In this document: piece by piece, positions 8,607 through 16,595 of the stretch
Numbering within the stretch: position 1 is the first letter of the stretch
How the letters are laid out: each line of letters opens with the position of its first letter
NCBI RefSeq assembly: GCF_900177535.1
Contig: NZ_FXAJ01000005.1
Span: forward strand, 186,001-250,000
Length of the DNA stretch: 64,000 nucleotides
Source of the DNA: Priestia filamentosa
GTDB taxonomy: Bacteria; Bacillota; Bacilli; Bacillales; Bacillaceae_H
Reading direction: 5' to 3'
The notes under the pieces: generated by a model
The model's database searches: none
Seen by the model: the letters and a program-made list of their open reading frames with translations, nothing else
Told to the model about the DNA's origin: nothing
Program-made: the position numbers and the translations under genes

Positions 8607-9962
8607 TTAATTGCTTGTCTCTTCTTTATAGTAACTTTTAGATACAAGCAGGCTTACAATATATCCAATTATCCCTCCAACAATTGCTGGAACAATCCAT
8701 CCTAAACCAATTGAGTATAACGGTAAAATACTTCCGAAAAGATTGTCGATAAATGTAATATGAACACCCGCATCTCCTAGCCCATCAAAAAGACTAACAA
8801 TAAATGTTAAAATTAAACTACCTTGATAAATTTCTGTTCTCCCTTTGAATAAAGGATGTAAAAATGTTAAGAAAATAAGCACAATAGCTAGTGGATAAAT
8901 AATCGTTAATACTGGAACTGAAATAGCAATAAGCTGAGTAAGACCAATATTAGCAATAACTGCACTAAATACCGATAAAGTAATTGCAATAGCTTTATAT
9001 GAAACAGACGGAAATAACTTATGGAAGAAAGCTGAACAAGCTGTAATTAAGCCAACGCTTGTTGTTAAGCAAGCTACAGTAATCATAAGTCCTAAAAGAA
9101 TAGCTCCATACGAACCGAAATAGTAATCTGAAACACGTGCTAAAACTGTTCCACCGTTATCTAAATGACCAAGCTCTGAAACACTTGATGCCCCCATATA
9201 AGAAAGCGCAGTATAAATTACGGCTAAAATCACGGCTGCAATAACAGTTGCCTGCACGCAAATTTTCATGATTTCCCCTTTTGTTTTAGCTCCCTTTTGT
9301 TTAATTGCGTTAATAATAATGATCCCAAATACAAAAGATGCTAACGTATCCATTGTTAAGTACCCTTCTTGGAATCCTTTAGAAAAAGCATGTGTCATAT
9401 ATTCAGGACGCGGCGCTTGGAAAGGTCCAATAGGATTAATAAAAGCTACAAGAACCAAAATTCCAATAAAGGTTAACTTCAGTGGAGTCAATATTTTTCC
9501 CACTAAATCGACAATTTTCGCAGGATTTAGTGAAAAAAAGCACGCAATGCTAAAGAAAATAATCGTAAAAACAAGAAGTGGCCAGAACCCTGCATCTTCA
9601 CCTAAATATTGAAGTACAAATGGATGAACTCCAATCTCATATGACACTGTTCCTGCTCTTGGCATTGCAAATAGAGGCCCAATTGCTAAATAAAGAACAA
9701 CCGTAAAAACAAGTCCAAAAACAGGGTTTACGCGACTTGCTAGTGACTGCAAATCATCCTTACCAGAAAAGCCAAGAGCAAGTACACCAAGTAACGGCAA
9801 ACCGACGCCTGTTACAAGGAATCCAGCATTTGCAGACCAAATGTGTTCTCCCGCTGTTTGACCTAACATGGCTGGGAATATTAAATTTCCTGCTCCAAAG
9901 AAGAGAGCAAAAAGCATAAGACCGATAACAACAACAAAGGAAGTCGGTACTCTAGTTGACAT
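8607..9962 (-). CDS. brnQ: Branched-chain amino acid:cation symporter BrnQ
   Basis: A 451-aa protein of the LIVCS family with about twelve membrane helices. The opening segment, VIGLMLFALFFGAGNLIFPA, is the family signature. It imports Leu, Ile and Val with Na+ or H+. The frame extends two codons further to a TTG, but the ATG at 9962 sits eight bases after GGAGG and is the better start. It is monocistronic with its own terminator. A near-perfect CodY palindrome 51 bp upstream predicts repression when branched-chain amino acids and GTP are plentiful, as known for brnQ genes in other Firmicutes. Confidence 0.93.
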   Translation of the reverse strand: MSTRVPTSFVVVIGLMLFALFFGAGNLIFPAMLGQTAGEHIWSANAGFLVTGVGLPLLGVLALGFSGKDDLQSLASRVNPVFGLVFTVVLYLAIGPLFAMPRAGTVSYEIGVHPFVLQYLGEDAGFWPLLVFTIIFFSIACFFSLNPAKIVDLVGKILTPLKLTFIGILVLVAFINPIGPFQAPRPEYMTHAFSKGFQEGYLTMDTLASFVFGIIIINAIKQKGAKTKGEIMKICVQATVIAAVILAVIYTALSYMGASSVSELGHLDNGGTVLARVSDYYFGSYGAILLGLMITVACLTTSVGLITACSAFFHKLFPSVSYKAIAITLSVFSAVIANIGLTQLIAISVPVLTIIYPLAIVLIFLTFLHPLFKGRTEIYQGSLILTFIVSLFDGLGDAGVHITFIDNLFGSILPLYSIGLGWIVPAIVGGIIGYIVSLLVSKSYYKEETSN

Positions 9963-10589
9963 ATTCAAAACCTCCGTGAGAATTAAAATTAACTATTGTA
10001 GAAAACAATTAAAATTTTCCGAAAATTATAATCGAACACAATTTTAAGAACTATTAACGTATTATATACGTATAAATTCGGTATTTCAATATATAATTTT
10101 AGTTTTATTTTCCCTTTTTTAAAAGAAAGCGCTTTAAATCTAACAAACAAAAGGACCAAAGAACCAGTATGTTTCATATATTTTTTTAGAGTTACTGAAA
10201 AAGAACCTCTCTTGTACTAAAACAAGCTCGCTTCTTTTCCCTTTCTACCTCATTTTATCATTCCCAATAATTCTTTATTTAGTAAAAAAGTTCTTGATAA
10301 AACCTATTTTTTCAACTACAAATTAATACTTTTATGATTTTTTCAATTAATTTCTGATTCATAAAATGCTTTGTTTTGGAACGTCTTTCATTCTAAAAGA
10401 TATTTTGTTTTTCGTGTACTAAGATGTTCATCAAAAAAACCATTCTAATTTGAAATATGTAATAAGAACCGAAAATAAGCAAGGGACTTATATATACGTA
10501 AATTTTACTTTTCTACCTTTTTATTCTTAATTGTCCCTTCCTCTTCATGTAATATAAAAGTATAAATAAAAAAGGAGGTTATTCACATT
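9963..10589. other. 627-bp intergenic region between brnQ and the metallo-hydrolase gene
   Basis: A very AT-rich region. It holds the CodY-like box near brnQ. A 62-codon frame at 9989-10177 on minus overlaps that box and has no ribosome site, so I do not call it. No other structure is supported. Confidence 0.5.
10013..10027. promoter_or_regulatory. CodY box upstream of brnQ
   Basis: AATTTTCCGAAAATT, which matches the CodY consensus AATTTTCWGAAAATT at 14 of 15 positions and is a perfect inverted repeat around one central base. It is 51 bp upstream of the brnQ ATG. Confidence 0.75.
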
Positions 10590-11396
10590 ATGTTATATAT
10601 ATGTACGACATGTGGTGTTCAATATGACAATATTCAACAACCTAAAAAGTGTATAATCTGCAATGATGAAAGACAGTATGTGAATCCTAATGGACAATCA
10701 TGGACAACACTTGAAAAGCTAAAGGACTCTTCATACCGAAATATCTTCTCTCAAGCTGAAGAAGGCCTTTATAGTATTAAAACAAGTCCCACATTTGCCA
10801 TTGGCCAAACCGCTTATCTTCTTCAAGGAAAAGAAGTGAATATTTTGTGGGACTGTATTTCCTATCTTGATGAAGAAACTATAGATCATGTTAAGAGCCT
10901 AGGAGGAATTCATGCTATTGCCTTGTCCCATCCTCATTATTATTCAACTCAAGTAGAGTGGGCAGAGGCGTTTAATGTTCCCCTTTATATTCATCGTGAT
11001 GACAAACAGTGGGTTATGAGGGATAGCGAGCATATCGTTTTTTGGGAAGGTTCGATGTTAAAGATTAGTCAGGATATTACGCTTTATCGCTTAGGAGGAC
11101 ATTTTAAAGGAGGCGCTGTACTGCATTGGAAAAATGAAGATGGTGTCTTACTTACAGGGGATATTGTTCAAGTTGTAGCAGATCAACGCTGGGTTAGCTT
11201 TATGTATAGTTATCCAAATCTAATCCCTCTCCCAGCTTCTAAAGTGAGTGAAATGGTAGAACAATTAAAGCCTTTACATTTCGATCGACTTTACAATGCT
11301 TTCCACCGTAGTGTAAAGGAAGATGCCAATAGAGCTGTACAACGATCAGCCGAGCGCTACATTAAGGCTTTAGATGGCTCACTATTAAATATATAA
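10590..11396 (+). CDS. Metallo-beta-lactamase-fold hydrolase with N-terminal zinc ribbon
   Basis: A 268-aa protein. Residues 1-25 carry two CxxC knuckles (CTTC at 5-8 and CIIC at about 21-24), a rubredoxin/zinc-ribbon-like element. The rest is an MBL-fold domain with SHPHYY in place of the usual HxHxDH, GGHFKGG (metal His), LLTGDI (bridging Asp) and FHRS near the C-terminus. The first metal motif is degenerate (His-Pro-His without the following Asp-His), so one metal site may be changed. GGAGG precedes the ATG. The natural substrate is unknown. A terminator follows immediately, so the gene stands alone. Confidence 0.75.
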   Translation: MLYICTTCGVQYDNIQQPKKCIICNDERQYVNPNGQSWTTLEKLKDSSYRNIFSQAEEGLYSIKTSPTFAIGQTAYLLQGKEVNILWDCISYLDEETIDHVKSLGGIHAIALSHPHYYSTQVEWAEAFNVPLYIHRDDKQWVMRDSEHIVFWEGSMLKISQDITLYRLGGHFKGGAVLHWKNEDGVLLTGDIVQVVADQRWVSFMYSYPNLIPLPASKVSEMVEQLKPLHFDRLYNAFHRSVKEDANRAVQRSAERYIKALDGSLLNI

Positions 11397-11400
11397 ATAA

Positions 11401-11433
11401 AAAAGAGTTTCCCTTAAAGGGAAACTCTTTTTT
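11401..11433. terminator. Bidirectional terminator
   Basis: A perfect 14-bp stem (AAAGAGTTTCCCTT / AAGGGAAACTCTTT) flanked by A and T tracts, between the MBL-fold gene and the convergent GlsB-like gene. Confidence 0.9.
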
Positions 11434-11434
11434 A

Positions 11435-11689
11435 TTATGATGCGTGTCGCATCTTTCTCATAACAAAGCTAACAATTAGAACTAAGATGACGGCGCCGAT
11501 AATTGCAGGGATAAGGGCAAAACCGCCAACAGTCGGGCCAAAGCTACCAAAAATAAGTGAACCCAACCAGGCTCCGATAAAACCAGCAATAATATTTCCA
11601 ATAATTCCACCTGGGACATCACGACCTGTTAAAATTCCTGCAAGCCAACCGATAATGCCACCAACGATAATTGTCCATAACCACGACAT
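11435..11689 (-). CDS. GlsB/YeaQ/YmgE-family stress-response membrane protein
   Basis: An 84-aa protein with three hydrophobic helices rich in Gly. WTIIVGGIIGWLAGILTGRD and GNIIAGFIGAWLGSLI are the conserved repeats of the transglycosylase-associated (PF04226) family. The function is not settled; members are common in stress regulons. GGAGGAG lies before the ATG. A sigma-B-like promoter is visible about 50 bp upstream, which fits a general-stress role. No transglycosylase activity should be inferred from the family name. Confidence 0.9.
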   Translation of the reverse strand: MSWLWTIIVGGIIGWLAGILTGRDVPGGIIGNIIAGFIGAWLGSLIFGSFGPTVGGFALIPAIIGAVILVLIVSFVMRKMRHAS

Positions 11690-11737
11690 GTCTTATCTCC
11701 TCCTTTATCAAGATTGTTTTCGTTGCTTAGTTAAAGT

Positions 11738-11762
11738 ATACCCAGAAGGAAAATTTAAAAAC
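11738..11762 (-). promoter_or_regulatory. Probable sigma-B promoter of the GlsB-like gene
   Basis: On the minus strand: GTTTTT, 13 bases, GGGTAT. It matches the sigma-B boxes at four of six and five of six positions with legal spacing. Its place in front of a stress-family gene raises the likelihood. Confidence 0.5.
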
Positions 11763-11882
11763 ATCATTGAGCACATAGAAATTAAACCTATAGTAAAATT
11801 GAAAGTTGTCTTTTTCTTCAACTTTAATTCTATTTAAACTTCTTTGTAATGAGAACTTTCTTTACATTCATCGTGACTCTCT

Positions 11883-11986
11883 TTGACATTCTTTTTACTA
11901 TAAATATAATGACCAAAATGAATTTATGAACTTTTATAGAAAGATTGTTTTTATGGTTTACATTAATTACTAAAGGGCGTATGATA
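11883..11986 (+). promoter_or_regulatory. Two tandem sigma-A-type promoters for the 55-aa gene
   Basis: First: TTGACA (11883-11888), 16 bp, TATAAT (11905-11910), both boxes perfect. Second: TTTACA (11958-11963), 17 bp, TATGAT (11981-11986). Both point at the 55-aa gene, giving leaders of about 126 and 50 bases. Confidence 0.6.
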
Positions 11987-12042
11987 GCATCAAAAGGTAA
12001 ACAATTTATCTTTTAAATTCAAAAAAGGGAGGAAAACAAAAC

Positions 12043-12210
12043 GTGTGGGTAATTACTGTTTATGCAGACCAAGACGTAAAAATGTACGAGTTTGACGATG
12101 AACATGAGGCAAAGGAAGCGCTAGGAAAGTTAGAGAACTGCTCTTGCAAGATTCTCTCTCAAGTTATTTATTATAATGACGAATTCATCGTTGAAAAGGC
12201 GGCTGTTTAA
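12043..12210 (+). CDS. 55-aa hypothetical protein with GTG start
   Basis: A short gene. A GTG at 12043 is preceded by GGGAGG nine bases upstream and opens a 55-codon frame ending TAA at 12208-12210. It reads MWVITVYADQDVKMYEFDDE, then an acidic stretch, an ENCSCK motif with two cysteines, and a beta-rich tail ending in KAAV. The composition suggests a compact soluble beta-alpha-beta protein. Two good promoters upstream and a strong terminator downstream support a real transcription unit. I do not recognise the family. Confidence 0.7.
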   Translation: MWVITVYADQDVKMYEFDDEHEAKEALGKLENCSCKILSQVIYYNDEFIVEKAAV

Positions 12211-12379
12211 TTTTAGGACATGGGCCCCTTTAAAGGTATAAACTTTACATTACCCTTATGGAGTTCCATCAATTGAAACTTTTAAAAATGTAAAAATGTA
12301 ATTTTGAAACGAATTGTAGAGATAGTAGATTATTAACGCTATTTACTCTTAATAATATATTTCGCTCACGCCAAAGTTT

Positions 12380-12408
12380 AGCACCGTTCAATGAACGGTG
12401 CTTTTTTT
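12380..12408 (+). terminator. Terminator of the 55-aa gene
   Basis: A perfect 11-bp inverted repeat (AGCACCGTTCA / TGAACGGTGCT) followed by seven T on the plus strand. It abuts the tenA stop, but on the minus strand the T-run is missing, so it is mainly a plus-strand terminator. Confidence 0.8.
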
Positions 12409-13084
12409 ATTGAATATCTTCAGGCCACGTTTCTCCGCGATAAGCCATATCCCAAAAAAGAAATTCAAATCGACTTGTATTTAGAAAAATCTCCTCTAGT
12501 TTCTTTCTTTCTTCCTTTGATTTTCCTATTGCTAATTTGTTCATTAAGTCTTTTAACCAATTTGAAAGTTCACCAAATTCATTTGAACTGTACATCTCTA
12601 CCCATTCTCCGTAAAACTCATGTTCAAGAGCTCCTGGAATTTCAGCTAATTCCTTTCCAATTTCGCTATAGCTCCACATGCAAGGAAGAAGGGCTGCTAC
12701 AAGTTCGGCAAGTGTACCATTTTGAGCAACTTGCAGCATATAATGCGTGTAGGCAAGTGTTGAGGAAGCAGGCTGAGCCTTTTCAAGCTCTTCCTCTGAA
12801 ATAGCAAATTTTTTCGCATATTGTCGATGAAGATCCATTTCGACATTCAACGTAGAATGTAATATTTCTCCAAATTTACCCATTGTTTCAACATCAGTCG
12901 CTTTTACACTTCCAAGTGCAAAAAGTTTTGCGTAGTCAATGAGATAGAGATAGTCCTGAATCATATAATGACGAAAACTTTCTTTTGGAAGAGTGCCATG
13001 ACCAATTCCTTGAACAAATGGATGCTTATGATTTGCGTCCCAAATGTGTTTGGCTTTTGCATAAAGTTCTTCACAAAATGTCAT
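12407..13084 (-). CDS. tenA: Aminopyrimidine aminohydrolase / thiaminase II
   Basis: A 225-aa protein, the usual TenA length. It shows the all-helical family pattern: HPFVQGIGHGTLPKESFRHY near the start, the active-site Cys in LLPCMWSYSEIG (about residue 135), and the C-terminal FLFWDMAYRGETWP with the conserved Glu. TenA hydrolyses 4-amino-5-aminomethyl-2-methylpyrimidine to the hydroxymethyl form used in thiamine synthesis. The start overlaps the end of ylmB by 14 bases, so the two are coupled. YlmB supplies the TenA substrate, and the TPP riboswitch controls both. Confidence 0.95.
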   Translation of the reverse strand: MTFCEELYAKAKHIWDANHKHPFVQGIGHGTLPKESFRHYMIQDYLYLIDYAKLFALGSVKATDVETMGKFGEILHSTLNVEMDLHRQYAKKFAISEEELEKAQPASSTLAYTHYMLQVAQNGTLAELVAALLPCMWSYSEIGKELAEIPGALEHEFYGEWVEMYSSNEFGELSNWLKDLMNKLAIGKSKEERKKLEEIFLNTSRFEFLFWDMAYRGETWPEDIQ

Positions 13085-14363
13085 TTATTCCCCCCCTTTT
13101 GGTATGACACCAGTTATAAATAAATTCAATTAATACTTTTGTGAAATCTACTAAACTCTCAATTGATACTCGTTCATTTATGGCATGTGCATACTTTGTT
13201 TCCCCCGGTCCATAAATAACGGTTGGGATTCCTGCTTCCCCTAACCATCCTCCGTCTGTGACAGAGGTAGACATTTCTATTTCAACTTGTTTTTTCAAAA
13301 TCTCTTTGTGGACATGCTGAAGCATTTTCACTCCATCATAAGTTTCATCAATTTCAAGTGCAGGAAATATTTCTCCTCTTTCCTCGATCATCGATGCTCC
13401 CCCCCACTTAAAGCTTGGAGGATGATCCCTTAACCATAGGTCACCATGAGACATTCTTAAAATATAATCTTCAATTTCTTTTGTTACACTCTCGTAAGTT
13501 TCATTTGGATAGAAATGCACTGTAATCCACAGACGACACTCATCAGCTACAAAAGCAGGGTGTCTTCCTCCTTCAATAACAGCAGGATTAATTGTTGTTG
13601 TTCCAGGGAGAAAACCATCATAAGTTTTTATGACCATCCAATGTCTTTCGAGTTCATTGAGCCAGTTAATAATTTTCATCATTTTCTCAATTGCACTCGC
13701 TCCAACCGCTTCCCCTCCCGCTGCAATCATATGTCGTCGTGCTCCATCATGAAACGTTTGATCACTTTTTACCGTAATCCATCCTGTAATTACACCGCCC
13801 TGACCACGAATAACCATTTCACTTGTATCCACAACAAGCGCAAAATCAGCACTATACCCTCTTTCACAGCACTGTTTCGTTCCTGCTTCTCCCACTTCCT
13901 CCCCAATCACAGATTGAAAAATTACATCACCGGGAAGTTCTACTCCATGATTTTCTAACAATTCTAATGCAAAAAGAGCACAACCTAATCCACCTTTCAT
14001 ATCGGAAGTTCCCCTGCCGAAGAGATATCCATCTCGTACAAAAGGAAGGAATGGATCACGTTCCCACTGCTCGTTTTCATCCACTTGAGCCACATCTATA
14101 TGGCCGTTAATAATTAAGCTGTTATACTCCTCACTATTCTTCCCCTTTTTAACTCCCACAACATTTGGATCGTTTTCATAAACATCCCACATTTCAACTG
14201 TGAATTTATTTTGTTTAAGCTTTTTTGCCACAAATTCTTGTGCTTCCTTTGTATTACGGGCAGGAGGGGCAGGTGTTTTAAATTTTACGAGTTTCTCAAT
14301 AAGTGAGATTAGCTCTTCTTTCCTCAACTCTACTTCTCCTAAAATCTTTTCTATATGTTCCAT
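13071..14363 (-). CDS. ylmB: Formylaminopyrimidine deformylase (M20 family)
   Basis: A 430-aa protein with the M20 metallopeptidase fold. The metal-site motifs are visible: GHIDVAQV (His and Asp), GRGTSDMKGGLG (bridging Asp), IGEEVGEAG (catalytic and metal Glu), and the late His in YAHAINERV. General M20 members include ArgE and DapE, but the partner tenA and the TPP riboswitch identify this one as YlmB, which removes the formyl group from N-formyl-4-amino-5-aminomethyl-2-methylpyrimidine, a thiamine breakdown product. AAGGAG precedes the ATG. The matching ThiXYZ importer is not in the window. Confidence 0.88.
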   Translation of the reverse strand: MEHIEKILGEVELRKEELISLIEKLVKFKTPAPPARNTKEAQEFVAKKLKQNKFTVEMWDVYENDPNVVGVKKGKNSEEYNSLIINGHIDVAQVDENEQWERDPFLPFVRDGYLFGRGTSDMKGGLGCALFALELLENHGVELPGDVIFQSVIGEEVGEAGTKQCCERGYSADFALVVDTSEMVIRGQGGVITGWITVKSDQTFHDGARRHMIAAGGEAVGASAIEKMMKIINWLNELERHWMVIKTYDGFLPGTTTINPAVIEGGRHPAFVADECRLWITVHFYPNETYESVTKEIEDYILRMSHGDLWLRDHPPSFKWGGASMIEERGEIFPALEIDETYDGVKMLQHVHKEILKKQVEIEMSTSVTDGGWLGEAGIPTVIYGPGETKYAHAINERVSIESLVDFTKVLIEFIYNWCHTKRGGINDIL

Positions 14364-14394
14364 ACTTTCACTCCTTATTAGAGCGAAGGAAACG

Positions 14395-14546
14395 AAAAAA
14401 CCCCTTCACGATGTGAAAGGGTGTGATTATGTACGAATGCTAAATAAAACAATTCGCCAACCACTTCCCTTCGCTAGCATTACCTAGATCAGGTGTAAGG
14501 GTTAAGACACTTGTCTCTCTCAGCTTTTTACAGCACCCCTAGTAGC
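14395..14546 (-). promoter_or_regulatory. TPP riboswitch with terminator controlling ylmB-tenA
   Basis: On the minus strand the aptamer (about 14546-14461) shows the conserved parts: ACTAGGGGTGC, CTGAGAGAGAC, then ACCTGATCTAGGTAATGC and AGCGAAGGGAAGT. After it, a 9-bp hairpin (CCCTTTCAC / GTGAAGGGG) followed by six T (14421-14395) forms a terminator 32 bases before the ylmB ATG. The layout predicts early termination when thiamine pyrophosphate is bound. Confidence 0.95.
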
Positions 14547-14591
14547 CTTACTTCTCTATTATTATCATAATACTTTTTTTATTGCAAACAT

Positions 14592-14849
14592 TCAGGATAA
14601 CAGCTTAATCATAAGAAAGATAAAAATAGCTCCTCCAATTAAAATGCGTCTAAGTCCTTTTCCCTTTGAACTTTTCAATTTATGTAACCCCCAAATGATA
14701 AAAGAAATTCCTAGTGTCGCACCCATCAAGTCTAAAAAAAGTTCCCTCGACGTTATAAGCGCAAGAAGGGGAAACAAAACGGTTAAGAAAGCAAAAAATA
14801 AACCTATAACGAAAAGTGATAGATTTCGTTCGTAATTTCCATAAGACAT
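14592..14849 (-). CDS. Small membrane protein, unknown function
   Basis: An 85-aa protein I do not recognise. Three hydrophobic segments (about residues 9-31, 38-55, 66-84) are split by short charged loops (KLKSSKGKGLRR). GGAGG lies six bases before the ATG. It stands alone between csrA and the TPP riboswitch, on the same strand as both. The ylmB-tenA riboswitch lies 49 bp beyond its stop, so read-through from this gene into the riboswitch is possible. No function assigned. Confidence 0.65.
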   Translation of the reverse strand: MSYGNYERNLSLFVIGLFFAFLTVLFPLLALITSRELFLDLMGATLGISFIIWGLHKLKSSKGKGLRRILIGGAIFIFLMIKLLS

Positions 14850-14921
14850 TGCGTTCCTCCTTTACAAAAATACTAACAAAAAGAGGTTTAGGATGATATA
14901 GGAACGTCGCCTTGTTTTATT

Positions 14922-14943
14922 AAAAAAGCCCTTTAGGAGGACT
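14922..14943 (-). terminator. Weak terminator after csrA
   Basis: On the minus strand a 5-bp stem (AGTCC / GGGCT with one G-U pair) and a 7-base loop, followed by six T, 4 bp after the csrA stop. It is short, so termination may be partial. Confidence 0.45.
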
Positions 14944-14946
14944 CTC

Positions 14947-15174
14947 TTAAGGTGTGTTCATATTCTTAAATATATTTATAAGATTTTCTTTAAGACTTGC
15001 AGCTTGCTCATTTTCCGTTTGGATTGCTTCGTACACTTCTTGCCTATGAACTTCAATATGTTTGGGCGCATTGATTCCTAGCTTAATTTGTTCTCCATCA
15101 ATATCTACAATTTTCAGTTCAATATCTTCCCCAATTCGAATACTTTCGCCAACTTTCCGTGTTAAGACAAGCAA
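14947..15174 (-). CDS. csrA: Translational regulator CsrA
   Basis: A 75-aa protein that starts [20 protein letters not shown] and includes [18 protein letters not shown], the core of the CsrA dimeric beta fold that binds GGA motifs in RNA. In Bacillus it represses flagellin (hag) translation and is held off by FliW. The start codon is TTG at 15174, supported by AGGGGGA six bases upstream, and overlaps the end of fliW by 13 bases. hag, its classic target and usual downstream neighbour, is missing from this window. Confidence 0.96.
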   Translation of the reverse strand: MLVLTRKVGESIRIGEDIELKIVDIDGEQIKLGINAPKHIEVHRQEVYEAIQTENEQAASLKENLINIFKNMNTP

Positions 15175-15620
15175 AAAGATTCCCCCTGCTTCATCCTCTT
15201 CTGAAAGAGTGGATGTTTAGTTTTATAATCCGTGTCTGTTAAAATAATTTGTCTTCCTCTTTTTTGTTCACGATTTAAAATAAGCGGTGCTTGTAAATTA
15301 ATAGTAGACTCTAAAAATGGGTCCATCATTGTTACAAAAGCATAGACCATTACATTTTTCTCTGAGGTAATATCGAGTTCTGTCATATAGTGGGAAGCTA
15401 GGTTGAAGTCATATTCTTTATAAAAAGCAAACGGGTCTGTAATCACAAAAGCTAAATCTGGTGTTTTTAAAGACTGAAGTAAAAAGAAGATGTCCTCATC
15501 ATTGAGAGGTAAAAGAGTAAATTTCTCTTCTTCCAAGAAACCAGGAATACCTTTCGAAAAAGTAATCACCTCTTCACGATTCACTTCTATTTCCCCATGA
15601 TATTTCGTTGCTATTTTCAT
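15162..15620 (-). CDS. fliW: Flagellar assembly factor FliW
   Basis: A 152-aa protein that opens [20 protein letters not shown] and has the typical [16 protein letters not shown] segment. FliW binds either flagellin or CsrA; free flagellin releases FliW so it can sequester CsrA allosterically. It lies between flgL and csrA as in other Bacillus genomes, and its end overlaps csrA. The yviE gene found between flgL and fliW in B. subtilis is absent. Confidence 0.95.
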   Translation of the reverse strand: MKIATKYHGEIEVNREEVITFSKGIPGFLEEEKFTLLPLNDEDIFFLLQSLKTPDLAFVITDPFAFYKEYDFNLASHYMTELDITSEKNVMVYAFVTMMDPFLESTINLQAPLILNREQKRGRQIILTDTDYKTKHPLFQKRMKQGESFCLS

Positions 15621-15668
15621 CTTTTCACCACTTTATAGTATTGTTATTTTTAACCTTTTTAAACAGAG

Positions 15669-15688
15669 AGCTCGGCAAATGCCGAGCT
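15669..15688. other. Hairpin between flgL and fliW
   Basis: A perfect 9-bp inverted repeat (AGCTCGGCA / TGCCGAGCT) with a 2-base gap, 12 bp after the flgL stop. On the transcribed minus strand it lacks a following T-run, so it is more likely an mRNA processing or stability element than a terminator. Confidence 0.5.
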
Positions 15689-15700
15689 TTTTGCTGTCTA

Positions 15701-16582
15701 TTATGCTAGAAAATCTACTAAACTCGGCTGCATAATTTTAGCTCCCACAGCTAATGCTGCCCGCTGAACAGTCTCCTGCATTTGTAGGTCCATAATTGCT
15801 TTTTCAAAATCTATATCTTCTACATCTGAAAGTTTCTTTTCAAGAAGTTCTCCTTGCTCGTTTAAACGTGCTTCCATAATTTCTAGACGATTTGTACGAG
15901 CTCCGATGAGAGTTCTAGCACTTATAATAGCGTTAATATTTTCATCCATTGCAGAAAGCTGATCACCAATTTCCTCTCCTGATGAACCTTCTGCTAAACT
16001 TTGTTCAAGCTTTGTGAGATTATCAAAGAAAGCTTGACTAAAAACGTCCGTTCCATCAGTACTAACATCAATCGAAAGACCTTTAGAAAGTTCAATTGAT
16101 ATTGGTTTCTCACTAGCTCCTACAACAATTGTTCCACTCTTGTTGTCTACTGGCGCTTGTCCAGTATTTATTCCATTAAAAAGAAACTTCCCTTCAATGT
16201 TTTTATTTGCAATTGAAACAAGATGTTCTTTTAGTCCGCTCACTTCGAGTCTAATAGCTTCTCGCTCATCTTCAAGTTTTGTTCCATTTGAAGCACTCAC
16301 TGTAAGTTCTCGAATTCGTTGCATTACTTTATTTGCTTCTTCCAGAGAACCATCGCTGTTATCAAGCCACTTGTAGGCTTCTGTGAAATTCTCTTTATAT
16401 TGGTTATTCTCGTTTAAATTTGTTCGGTAGTTTAAGCTTTTAACAGCACTAATTGGATCATCAGATGGACGGTTCAACTTCTTACCACTTGTTGCTTGTT
16501 CTTGTAAATTCATTAGTTTCTCATAGCTGCTGCTCATATTACGCAACGTATGTTGAGAAATCATGGACTGTGTTACTCTCAT
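15701..16582 (-). CDS. flgL: Flagellar hook-filament junction protein FlgL
   Basis: A 293-aa protein (family about 298). It starts MRVTQSMISQHTLRNMSSSY with the flagellin-like SGKKLNRPSDDPISAVKSL motif and ends in the matching C-terminal helix (TVQRAALAVGAKIMQPSLVDF). FlgL links hook to filament with FlgK. The frame extends 21 codons upstream, but the ATG at 16582 lies seven bases after GGAGG and fits the family start. It is 13 bp after flgK. Confidence 0.95.
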   Translation of the reverse strand: MRVTQSMISQHTLRNMSSSYEKLMNLQEQATSGKKLNRPSDDPISAVKSLNYRTNLNENNQYKENFTEAYKWLDNSDGSLEEANKVMQRIRELTVSASNGTKLEDEREAIRLEVSGLKEHLVSIANKNIEGKFLFNGINTGQAPVDNKSGTIVVGASEKPISIELSKGLSIDVSTDGTDVFSQAFFDNLTKLEQSLAEGSSGEEIGDQLSAMDENINAIISARTLIGARTNRLEIMEARLNEQGELLEKKLSDVEDIDFEKAIMDLQMQETVQRAALAVGAKIMQPSLVDFLA

Positions 16583-16595
16583 CATTTCCCCTCCA

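Noticed and set aside
9989-10177. 62-codon open frame on minus upstream of brnQ
   Set aside because: No ribosome site, low-complexity AT-rich translation, overlaps the CodY box and brnQ promoter area.
12391-12804. 137-codon plus-strand frame
   Set aside because: Antisense shadow of tenA, which has clear family motifs; starts inside a terminator.
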